From Pseudomonadaceae bacterium (GTDB lineage: Bacteria; Pseudomonadota; Gammaproteobacteria; Pseudomonadales; Pseudomonadaceae): 64,000 nucleotides of DNA. The notes beneath the pieces are model-generated. The model was given only the letters and a program-made list of their open reading frames with translations, made no database searches and was not told the DNA's origin. Numbering within the stretch: the stretch's first letter is position 1; each line of letters opens with the position of its first letter. Shown one piece after another: positions 25,550 through 35,306 of this stretch. The DNA is taken from the NCBI GenBank assembly GCA_030602315.1, contig JAUVZY010000002.1, forward strand, positions 1 through 64,000, written 5' to 3'. A program made the position numbers and the translations under genes.

Positions 25550-27828
25550 ACGCGAAGATCTACGACTTCCACGGCGGCATCCACCCGGACGAGCGCAAGA
25601 CGCTGTCCAACCGCACGCCGATCCAGCACCCGCCGCTGCCCGCGCAGCTGATCCTGCCGCTCGGCCAGCACATCGGCGCTGCCGCAGAGCCCATCGTCGA
25701 GGTAGGCGAGCGCGTGCTCAAGGGCCAGAAGATCGCCGAGGCCAATGGCTATGTCAGCGTGCCGCTGCACGCACCGACCTCCGGCACGGTGACCTTCATC
25801 GGCCCGCAGCCGTATCCGCACGCCTCGGGCATGCCGGCGCCGGCCATCGTCATCGAGGCCGACGGCCGCGACGAATGGGCACCGCTGACCCCACGCCCGG
25901 ACTACCGCGAGATGGACCCCGACGCGCTGGTGGCGCTGATCCGCGATGCTGGCATCAACGGCCTGGGCGGCGCCGGCTTTCCCACCGCGGTCAAGCTCTG
26001 CACCCAGTCGCGCCATCACATCGACACGCTGATCATCAACGGCACCGAATGCGAGCCGTACATCACCGCCGATGACCTGCTGATGCGCGAGCGCGCCGCC
26101 GAGCTGATCGCCGGCATCGACGTGTTCGCCCACCTGCTGACCCCGAGCCAGGTGCTGATCGGCATCGAGGACAACAAGCCCGAGGCCATCGCCGCGGTGC
26201 GCGCTGCCATCGGCGCGCGCCCGTATGAAGTGCGGGTGTTCCCCACCAAGTACCCGTCCGGTGGCGAGAAGCAGCTGATCCGGCTCCTCACCGGCCTGGA
26301 AGTGCCGAGCGGCAAGCTGCCGGCCGACATCGGCGTGCTCTGCCAGAACGTCGGCACCTGCGTGGCGGTGCATGATGCGGTGCTGCTCGGCCGCCCGCTG
26401 ATCTCGCGCATCACCACCCTGACCGGCGAGGCGCTGGCGCGCCCGGGCAACGTCGAGGTGCTGATCGGCAGCCCGGCCCACGAGCTGCTCGCCTATGCCG
26501 GCCTCGACGAGAGCAAGCTCGACCGCCTGATCATGGGCGGCCCGATGATGGGCTTCACCCTGCCGACGCTGGACGTGCCGGTGATCAAGACCAGCAACTG
26601 CCTGCTCGCCCCGACCGCCGCCGAACTGCCGGCGCCACCGCCGGCGATGCCCTGCATCCGCTGCGGCGAGTGCGCCGAGGTCTGCCCGGCCAACCTGCTG
26701 CCGCAACAGCTGCACTTCTTCGCCCTCGGCGAGGACGTCGACCAGCTGAAAGCGCACAACCTGTTCGACTGCATCGAATGCGGCGCCTGCGCCTACGTCT
26801 GCCCCTCCAGCATCCCACTGGTGCAGTACTACCGGGCGGCCAAGGCCGACATCCGCGAGCAGGAGCAGAAGGCCAAAAAGGCCGAATACTCCAAGGTCCG
26901 CTTCGAACAGCGCCAGGAGCGCCTGCGCCGCGCCGAGGAGCAGAAGGAAGCCGAACGCAAGGCCCGCGCCGAGAAGGCCGCGCGCGCCAAGGCCGCCCAG
27001 GCCGAAGCGCCAGCCGGCGAAGCAGCGGCACCCGCACAAGCGGCGAAGCCCGGCCTGAGCGATGAGCAGAAGAAGCTCAAGATCGAAGCCAGCATGGCCC
27101 AGGTCGCGCTGAAGAAGGCGGAAAAACAACTGGCGCTGCACGCCACGCCCGAACTCGAAGCCCAGGTCGCCGAACTGCGCGCCGCCGCCGAGGCCGCGCA
27201 GAAGGCGCTGGACGCAGCCGTGCCGGCCGAGCCCGCGCCGGTCGCCCAACCGGCCAGTGACGACGCGGCAAAGAAGGCCAAGATCGAAGCGGCCATGCTC
27301 AAGGCGCAGATCCGCAAGCTGGAGAAGGTCGAGGCGCCCTCTGCCGAGCAGCAGGCCGAGCTGGAACAGCTCAAAGCCAAGCTCGCCGAGCAGGAGAAAC
27401 TGCTCGACGCCGCCCCCGCACCGGTCGCCAAACCCGCCGAGCAGAGCGCCGAAAAGGCCGTCGACCCGCTGAAAAAGGCCAAGGTCGAGCTGGCGATGAA
27501 GCGCACCGAACTGAAAAAGGCCGAGAAGGCCGGCGCCGACGACGGCGAACTGGCCACCCTGCGCGAGGCCCTGGCGGCCGCCGAACAGGCGCTGCATGCG
27601 GCCGAGGAACAGAGCGACAAGCCCGCGCCCGAGCTGGTGCGGGTGGACAAGCACGGTCCGGTGGATGAAACCCTGCGCGCGCTGAAGACCGAAGTGGCCT
27701 TCGCCCGTGCCGACCTGCGCAAGCTCGAACGCGATCCGAATGCCGGCGATGACGCCCTGGGCGCCGCGCGCGCTCGCCTGGCCAGCGCCGAGCAGCAACT
27801 GGAAGCCCATCAGACCACCACCGCGTAG
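25546..27828 (+). CDS. rnfC: Electron transport complex subunit RsxC/RnfC with long repetitive C-terminus
   Basis: A 760-residue peripheral subunit that binds NADH and FMN, with two 4Fe-4S motifs, [12 protein letters not shown] from Cys370 and [12 protein letters not shown] from Cys409. After about residue 430 the protein is Ala/Lys/Glu-rich and charged. Four tandem units begin with (D)E/A..KK.KIE at residues 506, 572, 640 and 707, a period of 66-68. Each contains a helical K-x-E-x-A-M..A..(L/I)KK(A/L)E block and a second A-E-L helix. E. coli RsxC also has an Ala-rich tail, so the extension is a family trait, but the repeat regularity here is striking. Probably coiled coil. Confidence 0.93.
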   Translation: MNAKIYDFHGGIHPDERKTLSNRTPIQHPPLPAQLILPLGQHIGAAAEPIVEVGERVLKGQKIAEANGYVSVPLHAPTSGTVTFIGPQPYPHASGMPAPAIVIEADGRDEWAPLTPRPDYREMDPDALVALIRDAGINGLGGAGFPTAVKLCTQSRHHIDTLIINGTECEPYITADDLLMRERAAELIAGIDVFAHLLTPSQVLIGIEDNKPEAIAAVRAAIGARPYEVRVFPTKYPSGGEKQLIRLLTGLEVPSGKLPADIGVLCQNVGTCVAVHDAVLLGRPLISRITTLTGEALARPGNVEVLIGSPAHELLAYAGLDESKLDRLIMGGPMMGFTLPTLDVPVIKTSNCLLAPTAAELPAPPPAMPCIRCGECAEVCPANLLPQQLHFFALGEDVDQLKAHNLFDCIECGACAYVCPSSIPLVQYYRAAKADIREQEQKAKKAEYSKVRFEQRQERLRRAEEQKEAERKARAEKAARAKAAQAEAPAGEAAAPAQAAKPGLSDEQKKLKIEASMAQVALKKAEKQLALHATPELEAQVAELRAAAEAAQKALDAAVPAEPAPVAQPASDDAAKKAKIEAAMLKAQIRKLEKVEAPSAEQQAELEQLKAKLAEQEKLLDAAPAPVAKPAEQSAEKAVDPLKKAKVELAMKRTELKKAEKAGADDGELATLREALAAAEQALHAAEEQSDKPAPELVRVDKHGPVDETLRALKTEVAFARADLRKLERDPNAGDDALGAARARLASAEQQLEAHQTTTA

Positions 27829-27950
27829 GTCCGGCCGCGCGGCGCGGGCCAACCAGCCTGCCCGCGGCGATAACCGATAGCCGCCAGGCCCGTGCCCACG
27901 GACCCGGCACCGGCCCCCTCGGCCGGCCCATGGAACACCTGGAGAGCCAT

Positions 27951-28979
27951 ATGGCCCTGCCCCGCATCACCTCGCCCCATGCCAAGGGCGCCAATCGGAC
28001 CCAGCGCGTCATGCTGCTGGTGCTGGCGGCCACCCTGCCCGGTGTGGCCGCACTGACCTGGCAATACGGCGCCGGCACGCTGATCAATCTGGCCTGGGCC
28101 AGCCTGGTCGCCCTCGGCACCGAGGCGCTGCTGCTGCGCCTGCGCGAACGCCCGGTCGGCTTCTTCCTGCAGGACGGCAGTGCGCTGGTCACCGCGGTGT
28201 TGCTGGCGCTCGCCCTGCCGCCCTACGCCCCCTGGTGGCTGACGCTGATCGCGGTGAGCTTCGCCATCGGCTTCGGCAAGCAGCTCTACGGCGGGCTCGG
28301 GCAGAACCCGTTCAACCCGGCGATGCTCGGTTACGTGGTAGTGCTGATTTCGTTCCCAGTGGAGATGACCAGCTGGCCGGTGCCGCATGCGGTGGGCATC
28401 GCCGACGGCTTCAAGCAGATCTTCGGCCTGAATGTGCTGCCTGACGGCTGGAGCCGGCCGACCGCGCTGGATGCGATGAAGATGAACCACAGCCTGACCG
28501 TCGAGGAGCTGTGGCAGAACCCGGCCTTCGGCCACTTCGGCGGCATCGGCTCGGAGGTGGTCAACCTGGCCTTCCTCGCCGGCGGCCTGTTCATGCTGCA
28601 CAAGCGCCTGTTCAGCTGGCACGCGCCGATCGGCATGCTGGCCGGCCTTTCGATCATGAGCCTGCTGTTCTGGAACGGCTCGGGCTCGGACTCCAACGGC
28701 TCGCCGCTGTTTCACCTGCTGTCCGGCGCCACCATGCTCGGCGCCTTCTTCATCGTCACCGACCCGGTGAGCAGCGCCACCAGCCAGCTGGGCCGCCTGG
28801 TGTTCGGCCTGGGCGTGGGCATCATCGTCTACGTGATCCGCGCCTGGGGCGGTTACCCCGATGGCGTGGCCTTCGCGGTGCTGCTGATGAACCTGGCCGC
28901 GCCGACCATCGACTACTACACCCGTCCGCGCACCTACGGCCACGAAAAGGCCTCGCGCGGCATGCGGATGGGAGACTGA
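27951..28979 (+). CDS. rnfD: Electron transport complex subunit RsxD/RnfD
   Basis: A 342-residue membrane protein with about nine helices and the flavinylation motif SGAT (258-261), where FMN attaches covalently to the Thr. It forms the membrane ion path with RnfG. The ATG at 27951 has GGAGA 6 nt upstream and is preferred over 27930. The 122-bp gap after rnfC is the only real gap in the operon and has no obvious terminator. Confidence 0.93.
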   Translation: MALPRITSPHAKGANRTQRVMLLVLAATLPGVAALTWQYGAGTLINLAWASLVALGTEALLLRLRERPVGFFLQDGSALVTAVLLALALPPYAPWWLTLIAVSFAIGFGKQLYGGLGQNPFNPAMLGYVVVLISFPVEMTSWPVPHAVGIADGFKQIFGLNVLPDGWSRPTALDAMKMNHSLTVEELWQNPAFGHFGGIGSEVVNLAFLAGGLFMLHKRLFSWHAPIGMLAGLSIMSLLFWNGSGSDSNGSPLFHLLSGATMLGAFFIVTDPVSSATSQLGRLVFGLGVGIIVYVIRAWGGYPDGVAFAVLLMNLAAPTIDYYTRPRTYGHEKASRGMRMGD

Positions 28980-28986
28980 GGCCGTG

Positions 28987-29676
28987 ATGCTTCCTGAAAT
29001 CAGCCGCTCGATGCTGAAAAACGCCGGCGTGCTCGGCCTGTTCGCGCTGGTCACGGTCGGTGGCGTGACCTTGCTGCAGCAGGGCACCGCCCAGCGTATC
29101 CAGGCCGCCGAACGCGCCGCCCAGGTGCGGGCGCTGGGCGAGATCCTGCCGGCCGGCAGCTATGACAACCACCTGCTCGACGACACCCTGCTGGTGGACG
29201 ACCCGCTGCTGGGCAACCGCCGTCCGCAGGCCGCCTACATCGCCCGCAAGGACGGCCAGGCACGCGCAGTGATCCTGCAGGCCACCGCACCGAACGGCTA
29301 CAGCGGCGCGATTCGTCTGTTGGTGGGCGTGAATGCCGACGGCACGCTGGCCGGCGTACGGGTGGTGCAACACCACGAGACCCCGGGCCTGGGCGACAAG
29401 ATCGAACTGGCCAAGAGCGACTGGGTGCTGGGTTTTGTCGGCAAGTCGCTGAGCGACCCGGCCGGCGAAGGCTGGGCGGTGAAGAAGGACGGCGGCGAAT
29501 TCGACCAGTTCGCCGGGGCCACCATCACCCCGCGCGCCGTGGTCGCTGCGGTCGAACGCGCGCTGCGCTACTTCGCCGCCAACCGCACGCACCTGTTGGG
29601 GCTGCCCGCCGAGCCGCCCACCGAAGCCGTCGCCGAGCCGGTCGCCCCCAGCGCGCCGCAGGAGAACCGTCCGTGA
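28987..29676 (+). CDS. rnfG: Electron transport complex subunit RsxG/RnfG
   Basis: The 229-residue protein has one N-terminal membrane helix and a periplasmic FMN-binding domain ending in FAGATIT. Thr179 is the expected covalent FMN site. An in-frame GTG at 28984 directly precedes the chosen ATG; either may be used. Its TGA overlaps the GTG start of rnfE. Confidence 0.93.
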   Translation: MLPEISRSMLKNAGVLGLFALVTVGGVTLLQQGTAQRIQAAERAAQVRALGEILPAGSYDNHLLDDTLLVDDPLLGNRRPQAAYIARKDGQARAVILQATAPNGYSGAIRLLVGVNADGTLAGVRVVQHHETPGLGDKIELAKSDWVLGFVGKSLSDPAGEGWAVKKDGGEFDQFAGATITPRAVVAAVERALRYFAANRTHLLGLPAEPPTEAVAEPVAPSAPQENRP

Positions 29677-30386
29677 GCAATCCGAGCTACCGCGAACTGA
29701 CCGTCAACGGTCTGTGGAAGAACAACCCGGCGCTGGTGCAGCTGCTTGGCCTGTGCCCGCTCCTGGGGGTGAGCAACTCGGCGGTCAACGCGCTGGGTCT
29801 GGGCATCGCCACCATTCTCGTGCTGTTCTGCTCGAACATCGCGGTGTCGCTGGTGCGCGGCGTGGTCAACACCGCCGTGCGCCTGCCCGCCTTCGTGATG
29901 ATCATCGCCGCGCTGACCACCTGCATCGAGCTGTTGATGCAGGCCTTCACCTACGAGCTGTACCAGATCCTCGGCATCTTCATCCCACTGATCACCACCA
30001 ACTGCGTGATTCTCGGCCGCGCCGACGGTTTTGCCGCCAAGCACCATCCGCTGATCGCCGGCTACGACGGCCTGGTGATGGGCATCGGCTTCGCCCTGGT
30101 GCTGCTGGTGCTCGGCGGGGTACGCGAAGCGTTCGGCACCGGCGTGGTGTTCGCCAACATGGACCTGCTGCTCGGCCCGATCGCCGCCGATTGGCAGATC
30201 ACCCTGGTGCAGAACTACAAGGGCTTTCTGCTGGCCATCCTGCCGCCCGGCGCCTTCATCGTGCTGGGCCTTTTGATCGCGCTGAAAAACCGCGTGGACG
30301 AGCAACTGGCCGCCAGCCGCGCCCGCAGCGAGGCGCCCAAGCCCAGCGTCAACCGCCGCGTACGGGTGACCGGGGCGATCGATTAA
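29673..30386 (+). CDS. rnfE: Electron transport complex subunit RsxE/RnfE
   Basis: A 237-residue, six-helix protein homologous to RnfA, with [16 protein letters not shown] and [15 protein letters not shown]. It starts with GTG at 29673, overlapping the rnfG stop (GTGA), and so is probably translationally coupled. It is the last subunit of rnfABCDGE; nth follows 96 bp later, as in most gamma-proteobacteria. Confidence 0.94.
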   Translation: MSNPSYRELTVNGLWKNNPALVQLLGLCPLLGVSNSAVNALGLGIATILVLFCSNIAVSLVRGVVNTAVRLPAFVMIIAALTTCIELLMQAFTYELYQILGIFIPLITTNCVILGRADGFAAKHHPLIAGYDGLVMGIGFALVLLVLGGVREAFGTGVVFANMDLLLGPIAADWQITLVQNYKGFLLAILPPGAFIVLGLLIALKNRVDEQLAASRARSEAPKPSVNRRVRVTGAID

Positions 30387-30482
30387 GCCGAACGGCGCTG
30401 AATACTGGACGAGCAGGCCCCTGCGCGCCCTCGTCCAGCCCTCCAGCCTCCAGCGCCCTCTTCGGCTCCCGAGATTTTGCTT

Positions 30483-31121
30483 ATGAACGCTGAAAAACGC
30501 CGCGAGATCTTCCGCCGCTTCCACGAAGACAATCCGCATCCGCAGACCGAGCTGGCCTACAGCTCACCGTTCGAGCTGCTGATCGCGGTGATTCTCTCGG
30601 CCCAGGCCACCGACGTCGGCGTCAACAAGGCCACCGCCCGGCTGTTCCCGGTGGCCAACACGCCGGCGGCGATCCTTGCCCTCGGCGTCGAGGGACTGAG
30701 CGAATACATCAAGACCATCGGTCTGTATCCGACCAAGGCCAAAAACGTCATCGAGACCTGCCGCATCCTGGTGGAACGGCATCAGGGCGTGGTGCCCGAC
30801 AACCGCGAAGACCTCGAGGCGTTGCCCGGCGTCGGCCGCAAGACCGCCAACGTGGTGCTCAACACCGCGTTTCGCCAGTTCACCATGGCGGTCGATACGC
30901 ACATTTTCCGCGTCGCCAACCGCACCAATCTCGCGCCGGGCAAGAACGTCCTCGAGGTCGAGCGCAAGCTGCTCAAGTGCGTGCCGAAGGAGTATCTGCT
31001 CGATGCGCACCATTGGCTGATCCTGCACGGACGGTACGTCTGCAAGGCGCGCAAACCGCAGTGCGGCAGCTGCCGGATCGAGGATCTGTGCGAGTACCGG
31101 CACAAGACCTCAGATGATTGA
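30483..31121 (+). CDS. nth: Endonuclease III
   Basis: A 212-residue DNA glycosylase/AP lyase for oxidised pyrimidines. The helix-hairpin-helix LPGVGRKTA carries the catalytic Lys120, and Asp138 follows in VDTH, the same numbering as E. coli. The 4Fe-4S cluster ligands are Cys187, Cys194, Cys197 and Cys203. The ATG at 30483 gives the family start; an ATG two codons upstream is possible. Confidence 0.96.
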   Translation: MNAEKRREIFRRFHEDNPHPQTELAYSSPFELLIAVILSAQATDVGVNKATARLFPVANTPAAILALGVEGLSEYIKTIGLYPTKAKNVIETCRILVERHQGVVPDNREDLEALPGVGRKTANVVLNTAFRQFTMAVDTHIFRVANRTNLAPGKNVLEVERKLLKCVPKEYLLDAHHWLILHGRYVCKARKPQCGSCRIEDLCEYRHKTSDD

Positions 31122-31231
31122 GCGCAAAGGGTTTTTAGGCCTCTCGCGATTGAAAAAATCTTTTTTACGGTCTCAGGGATTGCCGCTATAAGGTCGCCCA
31201 ATAGCGTCTGGTAGCTATGGAGTGAACCCGA

Positions 31232-31411
31232 GTGTCCGACAAAGAAGATATCGAGATCGACGACGACTTCGTCGCCGAGGATGACGGTGAAGCCGCCGAC
31301 GCTCCGGTCGAGGTGGCCAAGACCAACCTGACCAAGCGCAGGATCATCGACAACCTCCTCGAAGAGCGCCGCCTGCAAAAGCAGCTGGCGGACTTCGACT
31401 ACGACCTGTAA
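31232..31411 (+). CDS. Small acidic PA3496-family protein (putative envelope integrity protein)
   Basis: A 59-residue protein with a GTG start at 31232 (MSDKEDIEIDDDFVAE...). The first half is strongly acidic and the second half basic and helical (TKRRIIDNLLEERRLQKQLADFDYDL). In P. aeruginosa a short protein of this type, PA3496, lies directly after nth, so synteny and composition agree. No enzymatic motif or membrane segment is visible. A clear intrinsic terminator follows 15 bp after the stop. The function is unknown; the family name is taken from memory. Confidence 0.75.
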   Translation: MSDKEDIEIDDDFVAEDDGEAADAPVEVAKTNLTKRRIIDNLLEERRLQKQLADFDYDL

Positions 31412-31426
31412 GGGTCGTCGCTCAGT

Positions 31427-31454
31427 AAAACGCCCCGCTCACGCGGGGCGTTTT
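31427..31454. terminator. Bidirectional intrinsic terminator
   Basis: CGCCCCGC (31431-31438) and GCGGGGCG (31443-31450) pair around TCAC with AAAA before and TTTT after. It serves both the small protein gene and gloA. Confidence 0.9.
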
Positions 31455-31465
31455 CGTTTCGCCCA

Positions 31466-31858
31466 TCAGTCGGCACGCTGCGCCGAGAGCAGCTCGATGC
31501 GGTAGCCGTCCGGGTCCTCGACGAAGGCCAGGATGCTCGAACCGTGCATCATCGGCCCCGGCTCGCGAACGATCTTGCCGCCGCGCGCGCGAATGTCCTC
31601 GCAGGCCTTGTAGACGTCCGCCACTTCCAGGGCGATGTGGCCGTAGCCTGTGCCCAGCTCGTAGTGGTCGGTGTCCCAGTTGTGGGTCAGCTCGATGACC
31701 GTGTGCTCGGCCTCGTTGCCGTAGCCGACAAAGGCCAGGGTGAACTTGCCTTCGGGGTAGTCCTTGCGGCGCAACAGCGTCATACCCAGTACTTCCGTGT
31801 AAAACGCCAGCGACTTCTCCAGATCGCCCACGCGCAGCATGGTGTGTAACAGACGCAT
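31466..31858 (-). CDS. gloA: Lactoylglutathione lyase (glyoxalase I)
   Basis: The 130-residue VOC-fold protein has the four metal ligands at the E. coli positions: His5, Glu56, His74 and Glu122. The short form without the extra helix is the Ni2+-dependent class. It isomerises the methylglyoxal-glutathione adduct to S-lactoylglutathione. It is convergent with the small acidic protein gene and divergent from pntAA. Confidence 0.95.
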   Translation of the reverse strand: MRLLHTMLRVGDLEKSLAFYTEVLGMTLLRRKDYPEGKFTLAFVGYGNEAEHTVIELTHNWDTDHYELGTGYGHIALEVADVYKACEDIRARGGKIVREPGPMMHGSSILAFVEDPDGYRIELLSAQRAD

Positions 31859-32332
31859 CGTCGGATTCTCCTCGTTGGTATCCCGCTAACAGACCGCCAG
31901 GCCGCGTGAATGCTCGCTCCGGGCGCCTTGGCCCGGCACTCTGGCGCAGCCGCCCGACGCTTGTCCAGCCAGCACGACAAAGCCGTACGCGCCGTGTGGA
32001 CGAAGCCGCCTAGCCCTTTCGCAGGGCGGTCGCGACATAGCGTCGCATCGCCCATTGGCCGCCGGTTCTCGTCCCAAAGAACCATTGCTGGCAAACCCCC
32101 TGAAAAGATTTAGTTGCAATACGACGAATGTATAGCCAGCGACCCGCCTGCCGCGCCGGTCGGCGATGGCGCGTCGCTGCTCGCCAGCCCGATTCGCAAC
32201 TACCGAGGACCCCCGCATGTCGCTTCCCCGCCACTCCACCCGCACGCCGGCCCCATCCCGTCCGCGCTGAACCCTGAGCAGCCCTGCCCGAACCCTGGAA
32301 GGCAGCAGACAAGAACAAACAGGAGCCTTAAC
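31859..32332. other. Intergenic region between gloA and pntAA, with a possible leader peptide
   Basis: This 474-bp stretch has no gene of normal length. The segment 32217-32270 could encode a 17-residue Arg/Pro/Ser-rich peptide (MSLPRHSTRTPAPSRPR). GAGGA precedes its ATG by 7 nt, and it ends 62 bp before pntAA. The AT-richer part at 32090-32135 (TTAGTTGCAATACGACG) is the likeliest promoter zone. No perfect -35/-10 pair was found. Confidence 0.3.
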
Positions 32333-33457
32333 GTGCATATTGGCGTTCCACTGGAAACCCACCTGGGCGAAAAACGCGTCGCCGCCACGCCCGAAACCGT
32401 CAAGAAACTCATCAGCCAAGGCCACCAGGTCACCGTCGAGACCGGCGCGGGTCTGGCCGCCTGCATTCCGGACTCGGCCTATCAGGCTGTCGGGGCGAGC
32501 CTCGGTACCGCCGGCGATGCGTTCGGCGCCGCGCTGGTACTCAAGGTGACCGCCCCCAGCGATGCCGAGCTGGCGCGGATGAGCCCCGGTAGCACGCTGA
32601 TCGGCATGCTCAATCCGTTCGATGACGAGCGTATCGCCAAGATGGCGGCGGCCGGCCTGACCGCCTTCGCCCTCGAGGCCGCCCCGCGCACCTCGCGCGC
32701 GCAGAGCCTGGACGTGCTCTCCTCGCAGGCCAACGTCGCTGGCTACAAGGCGGTGATGCTGGCGGTGGATCACTACCCGCGCTTCATGCCGATGCTGATG
32801 ACCGCCGCCGGCACCGTCAAAGCTGCCCGCGTGCTGGTGCTCGGCGCCGGCGTGGCCGGGCTGCAGGCGATCGCCACGGCGCGCCGCCTGGGCGCGGTGA
32901 TCGAGGCCTCGGACGTGCGTCCGGCGGTGAAGGAGCAGATCGAGTCGCTCGGCGCCAAGTTCGTCGAGGTGCCCTATGAAACCGCCGAGGAGCGCGAGTG
33001 CGCCGAAGGCGTTGGCGGTTATGCCCGGCCGATGCCCGAATCCTGGATGAAGCGCCAGGCGCTGGCAGTGCACGAGAAGGCCAAGCAGGCCGACATCGTC
33101 ATCACCACCGCGCTGATCCCCGGGCGCAAGGCGCCGACGCTGCTCGCCGCCGACACCGTGGCGCAGATGAAGCCCGGTTCGGTGATCGTCGACCTGGCTG
33201 CCGCGCAGGGCGGCAACTGCCCGCTGACCGTGCCTGATCAGGTGGTATTGCGCCACGGCGTGACCATCGTCGGCCACACCAACCTGCCGGCCATGCTCGC
33301 CGCCGATGCCTCGGCGCTCTATGCACGCAACCTGCTGGATTTTCTGAAGCTGGTGATCGACCAGAACGGCCAGTTCCACCTCAACCGCGACGACGACATC
33401 GTCGCTGCCTGCCTGATGTGCGAAGGCGGCAACGTCGTGCGTAGCAACGCGCGCTGA
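32333..33457 (+). CDS. pntAA: NAD(P) transhydrogenase subunit alpha, part 1
   Basis: A 374-residue soluble NAD(H)-binding domain (dI) starting [23 protein letters not shown], with the Rossmann segment [28 protein letters not shown]. It starts with GTG at 32333, with AGGAG 7 nt upstream. It takes hydride from NADH to reduce NADP+ in the dIII domain of PntB, driven by the proton gradient. The alpha subunit is split into PntAA and PntAB, the three-gene form typical of Pseudomonas. Confidence 0.95.
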   Translation: MHIGVPLETHLGEKRVAATPETVKKLISQGHQVTVETGAGLAACIPDSAYQAVGASLGTAGDAFGAALVLKVTAPSDAELARMSPGSTLIGMLNPFDDERIAKMAAAGLTAFALEAAPRTSRAQSLDVLSSQANVAGYKAVMLAVDHYPRFMPMLMTAAGTVKAARVLVLGAGVAGLQAIATARRLGAVIEASDVRPAVKEQIESLGAKFVEVPYETAEERECAEGVGGYARPMPESWMKRQALAVHEKAKQADIVITTALIPGRKAPTLLAADTVAQMKPGSVIVDLAAAQGGNCPLTVPDQVVLRHGVTIVGHTNLPAMLAADASALYARNLLDFLKLVIDQNGQFHLNRDDDIVAACLMCEGGNVVRSNAR

Positions 33458-33482
33458 CGCTTTGCAGAACAAGGATCAAGAC

Positions 33483-33821
33483 ATGGAAATTTCCGACGGC
33501 ATCTACAACCTGATCATCTTCGTGCTGGCGATTTACGTCGGCTACCACGTGGTCTGGAACGTCACCCCGGCGCTGCACACCCCGCTGATGGCGGTCACCA
33601 ACGCCATTTCGGCCATCGTCATCGTCGGCGCCATGCTGGCCGCGGCGCTGACCGTCACCCCGCTGGGCAAGGCCATGGGCACCCTGGCCGTGGCGCTGGC
33701 CGCGGTCAACGTGTTCGGCGGCTTCCTGGTCACCCGCCGCATGCTGGAAATGTTCAAGAAGAAGGCGCCCAAGGCCGCTGCCGAACCGGCTGCCGCCGCC
33801 ACCGCGCTGGAGGCCAACTAA
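33483..33821 (+). CDS. pntAB: NAD(P) transhydrogenase subunit alpha, part 2
   Basis: This 112-residue membrane part of the alpha subunit has about three to four helices and a Lys/Ala-rich C-terminus. It provides the dII helices missing from PntAA. The ATG at 33483 follows AAGGATCAAGAC. The TAA is directly followed by the pntB ATG. Confidence 0.93.
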   Translation: MEISDGIYNLIIFVLAIYVGYHVVWNVTPALHTPLMAVTNAISAIVIVGAMLAAALTVTPLGKAMGTLAVALAAVNVFGGFLVTRRMLEMFKKKAPKAAAEPAAAATALEAN

Positions 33822-35255
33822 ATGAGCATGAACCTGATCACCCTGCAGTACATGGTCGCCTCGGTGTGCTTCATCCAGGCGCTCAAGGGCCTCTCTCACC
33901 CCACCACCTCGCGCCTCGGTAACCTGTTCGGCATGCTCGGCATGGGCATCGCCGTGGTCACCACGGTGATGCTGGTGTTCAGCCTGAGCGCGGAGATCGC
34001 CACCACCGGCATCGGTTTCGTGGTGGTCGGCCTACTGATCGGCGGTTCGATCGGCACGCTGATGGCCAAGCGCGTGGAAATGACCAAGATGCCCGAGCTG
34101 GTGGCGTTCATGCACAGCATGATCGGCCTGGCCGCGGTGTTCATCGCCATCGCCGCGGTGCTCGAGCCGCAGTCGCTGGGTATCGTCGCCAGCATGGAGG
34201 ACGCGATTCCGGCGGGTAACCGCCTGGAGCTGTTCCTCGGCGCGGCGATCGGCGCGATCACCTTCTCCGGCTCGGTGATCGCCTTCGGCAAGCTCTCGGG
34301 CAAGTACAAGTTCCGCCTGTTCCAGGGCGCCCCGGTGGTGTTCAAGGGCCAGCACCTGGTCAACCTGGCCATTGGCGTGGCCATCGTGCTGCTCGGCCTG
34401 GCCTTCACCTTCAGCGGCAATGGCACCGCCTTCGCCATCCTGCTGGCGCTGGCCTTCATCATCGGCGTGCTGATCATCATCCCGATCGGCGGCGCGGACA
34501 TGCCGGTGGTGGTGTCGATGCTCAACAGCTACTCGGGCTGGGCGGCGGCCGGCATCGGCTTTTCGCTGAACAACTCGATGCTGATCATCGCGGGGTCTCT
34601 GGTCGGCTCCAGCGGCGCGATCCTCTCCTACATCATGTGCAAGGCGATGAACCGCTCGTTCATCAACGTGATCCTCGGCGGCTTCGGTGCCGAAGCCGGC
34701 GCCTCGACGGCGGGCAACGGCGAGCAGCGCAGCGTCAAGTCCGGCTCGGCCGATGACGCCGCATTCCTGCTGACCAACGCCGACACGGTGATCATCGTTC
34801 CGGGCTACGGCCTGGCGGTGGCCCGCGCCCAGCACGCGCTGATGGAGCTGGCCGAGAAGCTGACCCATCGCGGGGTGACGGTCAAATACGCCATCCACCC
34901 GGTGGCCGGGCGCATGCCGGGACACATGAACGTGCTGCTGGCCGAGGCCGAGGTGCCCTACGAGCAGGTGTTCGAGATGGAGGACATCAACGCCGAATTC
35001 GGTCAGACCGACGTGGTGCTGGTGCTCGGCGCCAACGACGTGGTCAACCCGGCGGCCAAGACCGACCCGAACTCGGCCATTGCCGGCATGCCGATCCTCG
35101 ATGCCTACAAGGCGCGCACCGTGATCGTGAACAAGCGTTCGATGGCCAGCGGCTATGCCGGCCTGGACAACGAGCTGTTCTACATGGACAAGACCATGAT
35201 GGTCTTCGGCGACGCCAAGAAGGTGCTGGAAGACATGGTGAAGGCGGTCGACTGA
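33822..35255 (+). CDS. pntB: NAD(P) transhydrogenase subunit beta
   Basis: A 477-residue protein with an N-terminal membrane domain of about nine helices and the soluble NADP(H)-binding dIII. The latter contains VPGYGLAVARAQHALMELAEKL and the GANDVVNPAA loop. It completes the proton-translocating transhydrogenase. A second ATG two codons later (33828) is possible. The gene ends 51 bp before the convergent sirtuin gene. Confidence 0.96.
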   Translation: MSMNLITLQYMVASVCFIQALKGLSHPTTSRLGNLFGMLGMGIAVVTTVMLVFSLSAEIATTGIGFVVVGLLIGGSIGTLMAKRVEMTKMPELVAFMHSMIGLAAVFIAIAAVLEPQSLGIVASMEDAIPAGNRLELFLGAAIGAITFSGSVIAFGKLSGKYKFRLFQGAPVVFKGQHLVNLAIGVAIVLLGLAFTFSGNGTAFAILLALAFIIGVLIIIPIGGADMPVVVSMLNSYSGWAAAGIGFSLNNSMLIIAGSLVGSSGAILSYIMCKAMNRSFINVILGGFGAEAGASTAGNGEQRSVKSGSADDAAFLLTNADTVIIVPGYGLAVARAQHALMELAEKLTHRGVTVKYAIHPVAGRMPGHMNVLLAEAEVPYEQVFEMEDINAEFGQTDVVLVLGANDVVNPAAKTDPNSAIAGMPILDAYKARTVIVNKRSMASGYAGLDNELFYMDKTMMVFGDAKKVLEDMVKAVD

Positions 35256-35306
35256 CCGCCCCTGCCGTCCGCCCGCGCCCGCGGGCGGACACCCCCTCCG
35301 CTCGGC

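Noticed and set aside
25513-27852. 779-codon minus-strand frame opposite rnfC
   Set aside because: The repetitive Ala/Lys codons of rnfC produce a Leu/Gly-rich antisense frame; rnfC itself carries Fe-S motifs.
30483-30560. Upstream start of nth at 30477
   Set aside because: It adds only two residues. The ATG at 30483 aligns Lys120 and Asp138 exactly with E. coli numbering.
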